Numbered from the stretch's first letter, positions 24,666 through 34,823 are shown. The stretch is 64,000 bases of DNA from Rhizobacter sp. SG703 (GCF_012275445.1 NZ_JAAZQK010000005.1:186001-250000); one strand, 5' to 3'. The notes: generated from the letters alone by a model not told the origin. Made by a program: numbers and translations.

Positions 24666-25667
24666 ATGAGACTGATCCAGTTCCTCGCCGAAAACGGCAC
24701 GCAGCATGTGGGTTGCGTGGCAGACGACGGCCGTTCGGTGCGCGCGGTCGGCGGTTTCGTCAGCAGCTACGAATTGGCGCAGGCGGCGATTGCCCGCCGC
24801 GTATCGGTCGATGCGCTGGCGCAGCCGGCGCTCACCGGCGAGGCGCTGCCGTACGACGTGCTGCTGCGCGAGCAGCGCGTGCTGACGCCGCTGGCGCATC
24901 CCGACGTCGCGCACTGCTTCGTCACCGGCACCGGCCTCACGCACACCGGCAGCGCGTCGGCGCGCGACGCGATGCACCAGAAGCTGTCGGGCGGCGAGGA
25001 ATCGCTGTCCGATTCGATGCGCATCTTCAAGTGGGGCATGGAAGGCGGCCGCCCGGCCGACGGCCTGCCCGGCGTGCAGCCCGAGTGGTTCTACAAGGGC
25101 AACGGCAGCATCGTCGCGGCGCCCGGCGCCCCGCTCGCGATGCCCGACTTCGCGCTCGACGGCGGCGAGGAGCCCGAGCTGGTCGGCCTGTACGTGATCG
25201 GCCCCGACGGCCAGCCGTACCGCCTCGGCTACGCGATCGGCAACGAGTTCTCCGACCACGTCACCGAGCGCCAGAACTACCTCTACCTGGCCCATTCGAA
25301 GCTGCGCGTCTGCGCGATCGGCCCCGAGCTGCGCAGCGGCGCGCTGCCGGCCCACCTCGAAGGCACCAGCCGCATCCGGCGCGGCAGCGAGGTCCGCTGG
25401 GAAAAGCCGTTCCTGACCGGCGAGGCCAACATGTGCCATTCGCTGGCCAACCTCGAGTACCACCATTTCAAGTACGAGGCGCATCGCCAGCCGGGCGACG
25501 TGCACCTGCACTTCTTCGGCACCGCGACGCTCAGCTTCTCGGACAACATCCGCGTCGAGCCGGGCGACCGCTTCGAGATCGACCTGCCGGCGCTCGGTGC
25601 GCCGCTGGTCAACCCGCTGGCGCTGGTCGATCGCGGCTTCGCGATCGGCGGCGTGCGCGCCCTCTGA
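24666..25667 (+). CDS. araD1: AraD1/GguC-type 2-keto-3-deoxy-pentonate dehydratase (FAH fold)
   Basis: 333 residues of the AraD1/GguC branch of the fumarylacetoacetate hydrolase superfamily. Marks include HCFVTGTGLTHTGSA, RIFKWGMEGG, EWFYKGNGSIVAAPG and the metal-binding acidic motif EEPELVGLYVIG. In the oxidative arabinose/xylose route this family converts 2-keto-3-deoxypentonate to 2-oxoglutarate semialdehyde, the substrate of the next gene. The genomic link with gguA and gguB, present 4 kb downstream, is the classic one in Agrobacterium. It is first gene of a long plus-strand transcription unit, with a weak ribosome site. Confidence 0.9.
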   Translation: MRLIQFLAENGTQHVGCVADDGRSVRAVGGFVSSYELAQAAIARRVSVDALAQPALTGEALPYDVLLREQRVLTPLAHPDVAHCFVTGTGLTHTGSASARDAMHQKLSGGEESLSDSMRIFKWGMEGGRPADGLPGVQPEWFYKGNGSIVAAPGAPLAMPDFALDGGEEPELVGLYVIGPDGQPYRLGYAIGNEFSDHVTERQNYLYLAHSKLRVCAIGPELRSGALPAHLEGTSRIRRGSEVRWEKPFLTGEANMCHSLANLEYHHFKYEAHRQPGDVHLHFFGTATLSFSDNIRVEPGDRFEIDLPALGAPLVNPLALVDRGFAIGGVRAL

Positions 25668-25680
25668 CCCGGTGCGGAAC

Positions 25681-27117
25681 ATGACGCAGAGCTACAAGAA
25701 CTACATCAACGGCCGCTGGGAGACCGGCGTCACGACCGGCATGAGCAGCAACCCGTCCGACCTGGACGAGGTGGTCGCCGAATACGCCCGCGCCGACGGC
25801 AACCAGGCCGAGGTGGCGATCCGCGCCGCGGCCGATGCCGCGCCGGCCTGGGGCCTGAGCACGCCGCAGCGGCGCGCCGATGCGCTCGACCAGATCGGCA
25901 GCGAGATCCTCGCCCGCAAGGACGAACTCGGCCAGCTGCTCGCCCGTGAGGAAGGCAAGACCCTGCCGGAGGCGATCGGCGAGGCCGCGCGTGCCGGCAA
26001 CATCTTCAAGTTCTTTGCCGGCGAGGCGCTGCGCGCGGCCGGCGAGCACCTGCCGTCGGTGCGGCCGGGCGTCGAGGTCGACATCACGCGCGAGCCGGTG
26101 GGCGTGGTCGGCATCATCGCGCCGTGGAATTTCCCGCTGGCCATCCCTGCATGGAAGATCGCGCCGGCGCTCGCCTATGGCAACAGCGTCGTCTTCAAGC
26201 CGGCCGAGCTGGTGCCGGCCTGTGCCGCGGCGCTGGCCGAGATCATCAGCCGCGCCGGCCTGCCGGCGGGCGTGTTCAACCTGGTGATGGGCAGCGGCCG
26301 GCAGGTCGGCCAGGCGATGGTCGACAGCCCGCTGGTCGATGCGATCAGCTTCACCGGCTCGGTGGGCACCGGCGAGCAGATCCTGAAGGCAGCCACCGCG
26401 CGGCGCGCCAAGGTGCAGCTGGAGATGGGCGGCAAGAACCCGCTGGTGGTGCTGGCCGATGCCGACCTCGACCAGGCCGTCGAATGCGCGGTGCAAGGCT
26501 CGTTCTTCTCGACCGGCCAGCGCTGCACCGCGTCGAGCCGGATCATCGTCGACGCGACGGTGCACGACCGCTTCGTCGCGAAGATGCGCGACCGCACCCG
26601 CGGGCTGAAGGTCGGCCATGCGCTGGAGCGCGGCATCGACATCGGCCCGGTGGTCGACCGCAGCCAGCTCGACACCAACCTCGGCTACCTGGAGATCGCG
26701 CGCAACGAAGGTGCCGAGCTCGTCACCGGCGGCGAGTTGCTGCAGCGCGCGACGCGCGGCCACTTCATGGCGCCGGCGCTGCTGCTCGCGCAGCCGCAGC
26801 ACCGCGTGGCGCGCGAGGAGATCTTCGGGCCGGTCGCCTGCGTGCTGAAGGCTGACGGCTTCGAGCATGCACTGGCACTCGCGAACGACACGCCGTTCGG
26901 CCTGTGCGCTGGCGTCTGCACGCAGTCGCTGAAGCTCGCGACGCAATTCAAGCGGCAAGCCAAGGTCGGCATGGTGATGGTCAACCTGCCGACCGCCGGC
27001 GTCGACTACCACGTGCCGTTCGGCGGCCGCAAGGGATCGAGCCACGGCCCGCGCGAGCAGGGCCGCTACGCCGCCGAGTTCTACACCACGGTCAAGACGG
27101 CGTACACGCTGGCCTGA
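25681..27117 (+). CDS. 2-oxoglutarate semialdehyde dehydrogenase (aldehyde dehydrogenase family)
   Basis: 478 residues, the length of alpha-ketoglutaric semialdehyde dehydrogenases. Cofactor region APWNFPLAIPAWKIAPALAYGNSVV, FTGSVGTGEQI, general base E248 in LEMGGKNPL and catalytic C282 in GQRCTASS are all intact. It oxidises 2-oxoglutarate semialdehyde to 2-oxoglutarate with NAD(P)+, the last step of the non-phosphorylating pentose pathway. Other ALDH roles are possible on sequence alone, but its place 13 bases behind araD1 makes this one likely. ATG 25681 aligns with the family start. Confidence 0.9.
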   Translation: MTQSYKNYINGRWETGVTTGMSSNPSDLDEVVAEYARADGNQAEVAIRAAADAAPAWGLSTPQRRADALDQIGSEILARKDELGQLLAREEGKTLPEAIGEAARAGNIFKFFAGEALRAAGEHLPSVRPGVEVDITREPVGVVGIIAPWNFPLAIPAWKIAPALAYGNSVVFKPAELVPACAAALAEIISRAGLPAGVFNLVMGSGRQVGQAMVDSPLVDAISFTGSVGTGEQILKAATARRAKVQLEMGGKNPLVVLADADLDQAVECAVQGSFFSTGQRCTASSRIIVDATVHDRFVAKMRDRTRGLKVGHALERGIDIGPVVDRSQLDTNLGYLEIARNEGAELVTGGELLQRATRGHFMAPALLLAQPQHRVAREEIFGPVACVLKADGFEHALALANDTPFGLCAGVCTQSLKLATQFKRQAKVGMVMVNLPTAGVDYHVPFGGRKGSSHGPREQGRYAAEFYTTVKTAYTLA

Positions 27118-27247
27118 TCCTGGAACGACAGACAGAGGAGTTCCACCCCACGCCTGAGCTTCACCGCCCTTGCGCTTTGATGCGGCACCCCGGCACCGCC
27201 GGAACAAGCCGTGCGTTTTTCATGCCACCCACCAAGAGGAGACAACC

Positions 27248-28213
27248 GTGAAATTCCAAAGACGTTCCCTGTTTGCAGCGATGGCTGCGGCATCCCTGGC
27301 CGCGGCGCTGCCGTTCAAGGCCTTCGCCCAGAAGAAGATCGTGCTCGGCTTCAGCCAGATCGGTGCCGAAAGCGAATGGCGCACCGCGAACAGCGAGTCG
27401 ATCAAGTCGTCCGCCAAGGAGGCCGGCGTCGACCTGAAGTTCTCCGACGCGCAGCAGAAGCAGGAGAACCAGATCAAGGCCATCCGCAGCTTCATCGCGC
27501 AGAAGGTCGACGTGATCGCGTTCTCGCCGGTCGTCGAATCCGGCTGGGGCACGGTGCTGCGCGAGGCCAAGGCCGCCAAGATCCCGGTGATCCTGTCGGA
27601 TCGCGCGGTCGACGAGAAGGACGACAGCCTGTGGGTTGCCTTCATGGGGTCCGACTTCGTCGAGGAAGGCCGTCGCGCCGGCCGCTGGCTGGTCGACAAG
27701 ATGAAGGACCAGAAGGGCGACGTGAACATCGTCGAGCTGCAGGGCACCGTCGGCTCGGCGCCGGCGATCGACCGCAAGAAGGGCTTCGAGGAAATCATCA
27801 AGGCGGACCCGAAGTTCAAGATCATCCGCTCGCAGACCGGCGACTTCACCCGTGCCAAGGGCAAGGAAGTGATGGAAGCCTTCCTGAAGGCCGAGGGCAA
27901 GAAGATCAACGTGCTCTACGCGCACAACGACGACATGGCCATCGGCGCGATCCAGGCGATCGAGGAAGCCGGCATGAAGCCGGCGAAGGACATCGTGATC
28001 ATCTCGATCGACGGCGTGAAGGGCGCCTTCGAGGCGATGATCGCCGGCAAGCTGAACGTGTCGGTCGAATGCAGCCCGCTGCTCGGCCCGCAGCTGATGC
28101 AAGCCGCCAAGGACCTGGTCGCCGGCAAGCCGATCCCGAAGCGCATCGTGACGCAGGAAGGCGTCTTCCCGATGGAAGTCGCAGCCAAGGAATTCCCCAA
28201 TCGCAAGTATTGA
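27248..28213 (+). CDS. Galactofuranose/pentose ABC transporter substrate-binding protein, YtfQ-like
   Basis: 321 residues starting with GTG (site AAGAGGAGA upstream). A signal peptide is visible (about 1-27, RRSLFAAMAAASLAAALPFKAFAQ). The mature protein follows E. coli YtfQ closely: VLGFSQIGAESEWRTANS, DAQQKQENQIKAIRSFIAQ, VELQGTVGSAPAIDRKKGF, RSQTGDFTRAKGKEVMEAF and YAHNDDMAIGAIQAIEEAG. It is a periplasmic peripla_BP_4-type binder. Its matching ATPase and permeases (YtfR/YtfT/YjfF-like) lie 4 kb downstream, behind an intervening ChvE-GguAB set. The ligand may be galactofuranose or a pentose. Confidence 0.92.
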   Translation: MKFQRRSLFAAMAAASLAAALPFKAFAQKKIVLGFSQIGAESEWRTANSESIKSSAKEAGVDLKFSDAQQKQENQIKAIRSFIAQKVDVIAFSPVVESGWGTVLREAKAAKIPVILSDRAVDEKDDSLWVAFMGSDFVEEGRRAGRWLVDKMKDQKGDVNIVELQGTVGSAPAIDRKKGFEEIIKADPKFKIIRSQTGDFTRAKGKEVMEAFLKAEGKKINVLYAHNDDMAIGAIQAIEEAGMKPAKDIVIISIDGVKGAFEAMIAGKLNVSVECSPLLGPQLMQAAKDLVAGKPIPKRIVTQEGVFPMEVAAKEFPNRKY

Positions 28214-28230
28214 GCGATGGGGTGAGACTG

Positions 28231-28254
28231 GGCTTCGCAGCAACGCGCGAAGCC
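28231..28254 (+). other. mRNA stem-loop between ytfQ-like gene and chvE
   Basis: GGCTTCGC (28231-28238) and GCGAAGCC (28247-28254) form an exact 8-bp stem with an 8-base loop, with no U-tract after it. It is likely an mRNA-stabilising or processing hairpin behind an abundantly needed binding protein. Confidence 0.4.
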
Positions 28255-28330
28255 TGTCGGAGCAGGCCGCGCTCCGGCCGCCGCCCAGTGGAGCGGCGAT
28301 GACGAACCCCCCATGACTGGAGACAGAGAA

Positions 28331-29401
28331 GTGAAAACCATCCGTACGATCCTGGCCACGCTGGCCACTTTTGCCGTTGTGGCCATCGCACCCTTGGCTG
28401 CGCATGCGCAGGACAAGGGTTCGATCGCGATCTCGATGCCGACCAAGTCGTCCGCACGCTGGATCGCCGACGGCTCCAACATGGTCAAGTACCTGCAGGA
28501 GAAGGGCTACAAGACCGACCTGCAGTACGCCGAGGACGACATCCCGAACCAGCTGGCGCAGATCGAGAACATGATCACCAAGGGCGCCAAGGTGCTGGTG
28601 ATCGCCGCGATCGACGGCACGACCCTCACCGACGTGCTGCAGAAGGCGGCCGACAAGGGCGTCAAGGTCATCGCCTACGACCGCCTGATCAAGGGCTCGA
28701 AGAACGTCGACTACTACGCCACGTTCGACAACTTCCAGGTCGGCGTGCTGCAGGCCAGCTACATCGAGCAGAAGCTCGGCCTGAAGAGCGGCAAGGGCCC
28801 GTTCAACATCGAGCTGTTCGGCGGCTCGGCCGACGACAACAACGCGTTCTTCTTCTACAACGGCGCGATGTCGGTGCTCGATCCGTACATCAAGAGCGGC
28901 AAGCTGGTCGTTCGCAGCAAGCAGGTCGGCATGGACAAGGTCGCCACGCTGCGCTGGGACGGTGCCGTCGCCCAGGCCCGCATGGACAACCTGCTGAGCG
29001 CGTACTACTCGGGCGCCCACGTCGACGCCGTGCTGTCGCCGTACGACGGCCTGTCGATCGGGATCATCTCGTCGCTGAAGGGTGTCGGCTACGGCACGCC
29101 GAAGCTGCCGATGCCGGTCATCACGGGCCAGGACGCCGAGGTGCCGTCGGTCAAGTCGATCCAGAAGGGCGAGCAGACCTCGACCATCTTCAAGGACACG
29201 CGTGAACTGGCCAAGGTCACGGTCGGCATGGTCGACGCGGTGCTGGGCGGCAAGAAGCCCGAGATCAACGACACCAAGACGTACAACAACGGCGTGAAGG
29301 TCGTGCCCTCGTACCTGCTGAAGCCGGTCAGCGTCGACGCGAGCAACTGGAAGCAGGTGCTGGTCGGCAGCGGCTACTACACCGAAGCGCAATTGAAGTA
29401 A
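28331..29401 (+). CDS. chvE: Multiple-monosaccharide ABC transporter substrate-binding protein ChvE
   Basis: 356 residues with a GTG start (GGAGACAGAGAA upstream). The signal peptide is about residues 1-26 (ending AAHAQ). ChvE traits: [50 protein letters not shown] and [20 protein letters not shown]. Also [31 protein letters not shown]. ChvE binds arabinose, galactose, glucose and xylose in the periplasm; in Agrobacterium it also signals through VirA, but no VirA homologue is in view. It is followed by an intrinsic terminator and then gguA and gguB, its membrane partners. Confidence 0.93.
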   Translation: MKTIRTILATLATFAVVAIAPLAAHAQDKGSIAISMPTKSSARWIADGSNMVKYLQEKGYKTDLQYAEDDIPNQLAQIENMITKGAKVLVIAAIDGTTLTDVLQKAADKGVKVIAYDRLIKGSKNVDYYATFDNFQVGVLQASYIEQKLGLKSGKGPFNIELFGGSADDNNAFFFYNGAMSVLDPYIKSGKLVVRSKQVGMDKVATLRWDGAVAQARMDNLLSAYYSGAHVDAVLSPYDGLSIGIISSLKGVGYGTPKLPMPVITGQDAEVPSVKSIQKGEQTSTIFKDTRELAKVTVGMVDAVLGGKKPEINDTKTYNNGVKVVPSYLLKPVSVDASNWKQVLVGSGYYTEAQLK

Positions 29402-29420
29402 CCGCCTCTTGGCGCGGCGT

Positions 29421-29453
29421 GGGTTCTGCGCAGCGTGCGCAGAACCCTTTTTT
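29421..29453 (+). terminator. Intrinsic terminator between chvE and gguA
   Basis: GGGTTCTGCGCA (29421-29432) pairs fully with TGCGCAGAACCC (29436-29447) over a three-base loop, followed by six T residues (29448-29453). It lies within an apparent operon, so it probably acts as a partial terminator. This would give more binding-protein mRNA than ABC-subunit mRNA. Confidence 0.85.
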
Positions 29454-29481
29454 GCAGTCGGAACGATCCAGAGGACCAAGG

Positions 29482-31083
29482 ATGGAAGCCATCCTGGAGA
29501 TGCGCGGCATCACCAAGAAATTCCACGGCGTGACCGCCCTGAACGACGTCAACCTCGTCGTGCGCCAGGGTGAGATCCATGCGGTGGTCGGCGAGAACGG
29601 CGCCGGCAAGTCGACGCTGATGAAGGTGCTGAGCGGGGTCTACCCGCACGACTCCTACACCGGCGAGATCCATTACCAGGGCGAGCTGCGCAAGTTCGCC
29701 GGCATCTCCGACAGCGAGAAACTCGGGATCATCATCATCCACCAGGAGCTCGCGCTGGTGCCGCTGCTGTCGATCGCCGAGAACATCTTCCTCGGCAACG
29801 AACGCGCGAAGCTGGGCGTGATCGACTGGTTCGAGTCGCACCGCCGCACGCAGGAGCTGCTGGAGAAGGTCGGGCTGAAGGAATCGCCGTCGGCGCTGAT
29901 CACCAACCTGGGGGTCGGCAAGCAGCAGCTGATCGAGATCGCGAAGGCCTTGTCGAAGGAGGTCAAGCTGCTGATCCTCGACGAGCCGACCGCGAGCCTG
30001 AACGAAAGCGACAGCAATGCGCTGCTCGAGCTGCTGCTCGCGCTGAAGGCGCAGGGCATCTCGGCGATCCTGATCTCGCACAAGCTGAACGAGGTCTCGA
30101 AGGTCGCCGATTCGATCACCGTGCTGCGCGACGGCGCCACCGTCGAGACGATGGACTGCCGCGCCGAGGCGATCAGCGAAGACCGCATCATCCGCAACAT
30201 GGTCGGCCGCGAGATGGCCGACCGCTACCCGAAGCGCACGCCGAAGATCGGCGACACCGTGTTCGAGCTGCGCGACTGGAAGGTGCACCACCAGGTGCAC
30301 GCCGACCGGCTGGTCGTGAAGGGCGTGAACCTGAACGTGCGGCGCGGCGAGATCGTCGGCATCGCCGGGCTGATGGGCGCCGGTCGCACCGAACTCGCGA
30401 TGAGCGTGTTCGGCCGTTCGTACGGCCAGCGCATCAGCGGCGAGGTGCGCATGCACGGCGAGGCGATCGACACCTCGACGGTGCAGAAGGCGATTCGCCA
30501 CGGCATCGCCTACGTCACCGAGGACCGCAAGGGCCTGGGCCTGGTGCTCGGCGAGGACATCAAGAAGAACACCACGCTCGCGAACCTGACCGCGGTGTCG
30601 CGCCACGGCGTGATCGACGACGGCCGCGAGTTCACGGTGGCGAACGATTTCCGCAAGCGGTTGAACACCCGCTCGGCCAGCGTCTACCAGCCGGTGGTGA
30701 ACCTGTCGGGCGGCAACCAGCAGAAGGTGGTGCTGAGCAAGTGGCTGTTCTCGCAGCCCGAGCTGCTGATCCTCGACGAGCCGACGCGCGGCATCGACGT
30801 CGGCGCCAAGTACGAGATCTACACCATCATCGACGCGCTGGCGGCGGAGGGCAAATGCATCCTGATGATCTCGTCGGAGATGCCCGAGCTGCTGGGCATG
30901 TGCGACCGCATCTACGTGATGAACGAAGGCCGCTTCGTCGGCGAGTTCCCGGCGGCCGAGGCGTCGCAGGAGCGGATCATGCGCGCCATCATGCGGGCCG
31001 GCTCGCACGACGGCATGGACGCGCCACCGAAGCTGGACACTGAACACGGCCCCCTGGCCGGAGAGACGAATCATGGCAACTGA
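29482..31083 (+). CDS. gguA: Multiple-monosaccharide ABC transporter ATP-binding protein
   Basis: 533 residues with two ABC domains. Domain 1 (about 1-245): Walker [10 protein letters not shown], a less typical signature (NLGVGKQQL, lacking the usual LSGG), Walker [12 protein letters not shown]. Domain 2 (about 255-500): a degenerate P-loop GLMGAGRTE, signature LSGGNQQKV, Walker [11 protein letters not shown]. This asymmetry is typical of sugar importers of the MglA/GguA class. It powers uptake for ChvE together with gguB, whose start lies inside its last codons (11-base overlap). Confidence 0.93.
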   Translation: MEAILEMRGITKKFHGVTALNDVNLVVRQGEIHAVVGENGAGKSTLMKVLSGVYPHDSYTGEIHYQGELRKFAGISDSEKLGIIIIHQELALVPLLSIAENIFLGNERAKLGVIDWFESHRRTQELLEKVGLKESPSALITNLGVGKQQLIEIAKALSKEVKLLILDEPTASLNESDSNALLELLLALKAQGISAILISHKLNEVSKVADSITVLRDGATVETMDCRAEAISEDRIIRNMVGREMADRYPKRTPKIGDTVFELRDWKVHHQVHADRLVVKGVNLNVRRGEIVGIAGLMGAGRTELAMSVFGRSYGQRISGEVRMHGEAIDTSTVQKAIRHGIAYVTEDRKGLGLVLGEDIKKNTTLANLTAVSRHGVIDDGREFTVANDFRKRLNTRSASVYQPVVNLSGGNQQKVVLSKWLFSQPELLILDEPTRGIDVGAKYEIYTIIDALAAEGKCILMISSEMPELLGMCDRIYVMNEGRFVGEFPAAEASQERIMRAIMRAGSHDGMDAPPKLDTEHGPLAGETNHGN

Positions 31084-32266
31084 CATCGCCGCGGCGGCCC
31101 CCGTGCCGCCCAAGGAGTACCGCGGCTTCCTGAAGAACAACGTGCGCGAGTACGGCATGCTGCTGTCGCTGGTCGCGATCATGGGACTGTTCCAGTACCT
31201 GACCGACGGCACGCTGCTGAAGCCGCTGAACCTGACCAACCTGGTGCTGCAGAACAGCTACATCGTCATCATGGCGCTGGGCATGCTGCTGGTGATCGTG
31301 GCCGGGCACATCGACCTGTCGGTCGGCTCGGTGGCCGGCTTCATCGGCGCGCTGGCCGCGGTGATGATGGTGAACCACGAGATCCACTGGATCTGGACCA
31401 TCCTCGGCTGCATGTTGGTGGGCGGCCTGATCGGCGCCGCGCAGGGCTGGTTCGTCGCGTACTTCCGCATCCCGTCGTTCATCGTCACGCTGGCCGGCAT
31501 GCTGGTGTTCAAGGGCCTGGCGCTGGCGCTGCTGGAGGGCCAGTCGGTCGGGCCGTTCCCGGTCGAGTTCCAGCGCCTGAGCTCGGGCTTCATCCCCGAC
31601 CTGTTCGCCGGTGCCGAGCTGCGGCTGACCTCGCTGCTGCTGGGCGTCATCACGGTGCTGGTGATGGTGGTGCTGAAGGTGCGCGGGCGCATCGCGCAGA
31701 CGCGCCACGGCATGGAAGAAGAGCCGTACCCGTTCTTCCTCGCGAAGACGGCGGCGTTCGCCGCGGTGATCCTGTTCTTCAGCTACCTGCTGGCCTCGTA
31801 CCGCGGGCTGCCGAACGTGCTGATCATCATGGTGCTGCTGATGGTGGCGTACGACTTCGTCACGCGGCGCAGCACGATCGGGCGGCGCATCTACGCGCTC
31901 GGCGGCAACGAGAAGGCGGCCAAGCTGTCGGGCATCAAGACCGAGCGGCTGTCGTTCTACACCTTCGTCAACATGGGCGTGCTGGCGGCGCTGGCCGGGC
32001 TGGTGTTCGCCGCGCGACTGAACACCGCGACGCCGAAGGCCGGCGTCGGCTTCGAGCTCGACGTGATCGCGGCCTGCTTCATCGGCGGCGCATCGGCCTC
32101 GGGCGGCGTCGGCAAGGTGATGGGCGCGGTGATCGGCGCGTTCGTGATGGGCGTGATGAACAACGGCATGTCGATCATGGGCATCGGCATCGACTACCAG
32201 CAGGTCATCAAGGGCCTGGTGCTGCTCGCGGCCGTGTTCCTCGACGTCTACAACAAGAACAAGTGA
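31073..32266 (+). CDS. gguB: Multiple-monosaccharide ABC transporter permease
   Basis: 397 residues, about ten hydrophobic segments, of the BPD_transp_2 (ribose/xylose-type) permease family. Landmarks are [20 protein letters not shown] and [18 protein letters not shown]. Further on are [22 protein letters not shown] (the cytoplasmic coupling loop) and [31 protein letters not shown]. The length (longer than RbsC) and central insertion match GguB/MmsB/XylH. It begins 11 bases before the gguA stop. Its stop overlaps the next ATPase start (TGATG), tying the two transporters into one message. Confidence 0.93.
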   Translation: MATDIAAAAPVPPKEYRGFLKNNVREYGMLLSLVAIMGLFQYLTDGTLLKPLNLTNLVLQNSYIVIMALGMLLVIVAGHIDLSVGSVAGFIGALAAVMMVNHEIHWIWTILGCMLVGGLIGAAQGWFVAYFRIPSFIVTLAGMLVFKGLALALLEGQSVGPFPVEFQRLSSGFIPDLFAGAELRLTSLLLGVITVLVMVVLKVRGRIAQTRHGMEEEPYPFFLAKTAAFAAVILFFSYLLASYRGLPNVLIIMVLLMVAYDFVTRRSTIGRRIYALGGNEKAAKLSGIKTERLSFYTFVNMGVLAALAGLVFAARLNTATPKAGVGFELDVIAACFIGGASASGGVGKVMGAVIGAFVMGVMNNGMSIMGIGIDYQQVIKGLVLLAAVFLDVYNKNK

Positions 32267-33786
32267 TGAGCACTGGCGCCGAACCGTCTCCCGTGCTGGA
32301 ACTGCGCGGCGTCAGCAAGCAGTTCCTCGGCGTGCGCGCGCTCAGCAACGTCGGCCTGCGGCTGTTCCCCGGCGAGGTGCATGCGCTGATGGGCCAGAAC
32401 GGCGCCGGCAAGTCGACGCTGATCAAGGTGCTGACCGGCGTGCATCCGCCCGATGCCGGCGAGTTCACGCTGGCCGGTGCCGCGATCCGGCCGACCACGC
32501 CGCAGCAGGCGCAGCAGCTGGGCATCAGCACCGTCTACCAGGAAGTGAACCTCTGCACCAACCTGTCGGTGGCCGAGAACATCTTCGCCGGACGCTACCC
32601 GCGCAAGGGCGCGCGCGGCGGCTGGCGCATCGACTGGCCGCGCATGAACGCGCAGGCGCGCGAGCTGCTGACGCGGCTGAACCTCGACATCGACGTGACG
32701 CGCGGCCTGGCGACGTACTCGGTGGCCGTGCAGCAGATGGTCTCGATCGCCCGCGCGCTGAGCGTCGAGGCCAAGGTGCTGATCCTCGACGAACCGACCT
32801 CCAGCCTCGACGAGGACGAGGTCAAGCGGCTGTTCGCGGTGCTGCGCCAGCTGCGCGGCGAGGGCCTCGCGATCCTGTTCGTGACCCATTTCCTCGAGCA
32901 GGTCTACGCGATCTCGGACCGCATCACGGTGCTGCGCAACGGCGAGTTCGTCTGCGAGAAGCCGGCCGCCGAGTTGAACGCGCCGGCGCTGATCACCGCG
33001 ATGATCGGGCGGGAGTTGGCGAGCCAGTCGGAGGTCGTCCCGAGCGCACGCCCGCACGACGGCCAACCCTTGCTGCGCGCCCAAGGCCTCGGCCAGCAAG
33101 GCCAGCTGCAGCCGGTCGACCTCGACCTGTACCCCGGCGAGGTGCTGGGGCTGGGCGGCCTGCTCGGCTCGGGCCGCACCGAACTCGCGCGGCTGCTGTT
33201 CGGCCTGGCGGCCAACGACCAGGGCACGCTGCAGGTCGACGGGCAGCCGGTCCAGCTGCGCAGTCCGGCCGACGCGGTGCGCCACGGCATCGGCCTGTGC
33301 CCCGAAGACCGCAAGACCGACGGCATCGTCGCCGAGCTGTCGGTGCGCGAGAACATCGCGCTCGCGCTGCAGGCCCGCCACGGCCTCGCGAAGACGCTGT
33401 CGCGCGAGCAGCAGGCCGAGATGGCCGAGCGCTTCGTGAAGGCGCTGGGCATCAAGACCGCCAGCATCGACACGCCGATCGGGCTGCTGTCCGGCGGCAA
33501 CCAGCAGAAGGCGATGCTCGCGCGCTGGCTCGCGACCGAGCCGCGGCTGCTGATCCTCGACGAGCCGACGCGCGGCATCGACGTCGCAGCCAAGCAGGAG
33601 ATCATGGACGAGATCCTGCGGCTCGCGCAGCAGGGCATGTCGGTGCTGTTCATCTCGTCGGAGATGAGCGAGGTCGTCCGCGTCTCGCACCGCATCGCGG
33701 TGCTGCGCGATCGCCGCAAGGTCGCCGAGCTGCCGGCCGGCAGCAGCGAGCAGGCGGTCTACCACGTGATTGCGGCGCAGGCATGA
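32266..33786 (+). CDS. Sugar ABC transporter ATP-binding protein, YtfR-like
   Basis: 506 residues, two ABC domains. Domain 1: Walker A GQNGAGKST, Walker B VLILDEPTSSL. Domain 2: P-loop-like GLLGSGRTE, signature LSGGNQQKA, Walker [11 protein letters not shown]. It best suits the YtfQ-like binding protein at 27248, since it is followed directly by two YtfT/YjfF-like permeases. The start overlaps the gguB stop and the end overlaps the next gene by ATGA, so translation is coupled on both sides. Confidence 0.92.
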   Translation: MSTGAEPSPVLELRGVSKQFLGVRALSNVGLRLFPGEVHALMGQNGAGKSTLIKVLTGVHPPDAGEFTLAGAAIRPTTPQQAQQLGISTVYQEVNLCTNLSVAENIFAGRYPRKGARGGWRIDWPRMNAQARELLTRLNLDIDVTRGLATYSVAVQQMVSIARALSVEAKVLILDEPTSSLDEDEVKRLFAVLRQLRGEGLAILFVTHFLEQVYAISDRITVLRNGEFVCEKPAAELNAPALITAMIGRELASQSEVVPSARPHDGQPLLRAQGLGQQGQLQPVDLDLYPGEVLGLGGLLGSGRTELARLLFGLAANDQGTLQVDGQPVQLRSPADAVRHGIGLCPEDRKTDGIVAELSVRENIALALQARHGLAKTLSREQQAEMAERFVKALGIKTASIDTPIGLLSGGNQQKAMLARWLATEPRLLILDEPTRGIDVAAKQEIMDEILRLAQQGMSVLFISSEMSEVVRVSHRIAVLRDRRKVAELPAGSSEQAVYHVIAAQA

Positions 33787-34823
33787 GCAAGCTTTTCAAA
33801 CACCGCCTCGCGTGGCCGCTGGTCACGCTGCTGCTGCTGCTGGTGCTGAACGCGGCGTTCAACAGCAGCTTCCTGCACCTGGAGTGGCGCGACGGCCACC
33901 TGTACGGCAGCCTGGTCGACATCCTGAACCGCGCGGCGCCGCTGATGCTGGTGTCGCTCGGCATGACGCTGGTGATCGCCACGCGCGGCATCGACATCTC
34001 GGTCGGCGCGGTGGTGGCGATCGCCGCGGCCATCGCGGCCTGGATGATCGGCGGCTCGCTGGTCATCGTCGACGGCGTGGCCACGCATGCGAGCCGCTTC
34101 CCGATGTGGGCGGCGGTGGCCGGCGCGCTCGGCGTCGCGCTGGTGTGCGGGGTGTGGAACGGCGTGCTGGTCGCGCGCGTCGGCATGCAGCCGATCATCG
34201 CGACGCTGATCCTGATGGTGGCCGGGCGCGGCATCGCGCAGCTGATCACCGGCGGGCAGATCATCACGATCTACTACGGGCCGTATTTCTTCCTCGGCAG
34301 CGGCTACCTGCTCGGTCTGCCGTTCTCGCTGTTCATCGCCGCGGCGGTGTTCGTGCTGCTGTGGTGGGTGACCACGCGCACCGCGCTCGGGCTGTTCATC
34401 CAGGCGGTCGGCGTGAACCCGTCGGCCGCGCGGGTGGCCGGCGTGCGCGCCCGCCGCATCACGGTGTGGGTGTATGCATTCTGCGGGCTGTGCGCCGGCG
34501 CGGCCGGGCTGATCGTCAGCTCGAACGTCAAGAGCGCCGACGGCAACAACGCCGGGCAGCTGATGGAGCTGGACGCGATCCTCGCGGTGACGCTGGGCGG
34601 CACCGCGCTGACCGGCGGCCGCTTCAGCCTGGCCGGCAGCGTGATCGGCGCGCTGATCATCCAGACGCTCACCTATGCCATCTACTCGCTGGGCGTGCCG
34701 CCCGAGGTCAACCTGGTCGTCAAGGCCGGCGTGGTGTTCGCGGTGATGCTGCTGCAGTCGCCGGAGTTCCGCCAGAGCTTGCGCGCGCTGGTGCAGCGGC
34801 CGCCGGCGGGAGGACGCGCATGA
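33783..34823 (+). CDS. Sugar ABC transporter permease, YtfT-like
   Basis: 346 residues, BPD_transp_2 family with about nine hydrophobic segments. TLVIATRGIDISVGAVVAIAAAIAAW near residue 60 and QPIIATLILMVAGRGIAQLITGGQIITI near residue 140 follow E. coli YtfT. So do QAVGVNPSAARVAGVRARRI (coupling loop) and AVTLGGTALTGGRFSLAGSVIGALIIQTL. It forms a heterodimeric channel with the next gene. The start overlaps the ATPase stop (ATGA) and the end overlaps the following ATG. Confidence 0.92.
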   Translation: MSKLFKHRLAWPLVTLLLLLVLNAAFNSSFLHLEWRDGHLYGSLVDILNRAAPLMLVSLGMTLVIATRGIDISVGAVVAIAAAIAAWMIGGSLVIVDGVATHASRFPMWAAVAGALGVALVCGVWNGVLVARVGMQPIIATLILMVAGRGIAQLITGGQIITIYYGPYFFLGSGYLLGLPFSLFIAAAVFVLLWWVTTRTALGLFIQAVGVNPSAARVAGVRARRITVWVYAFCGLCAGAAGLIVSSNVKSADGNNAGQLMELDAILAVTLGGTALTGGRFSLAGSVIGALIIQTLTYAIYSLGVPPEVNLVVKAGVVFAVMLLQSPEFRQSLRALVQRPPAGGRA

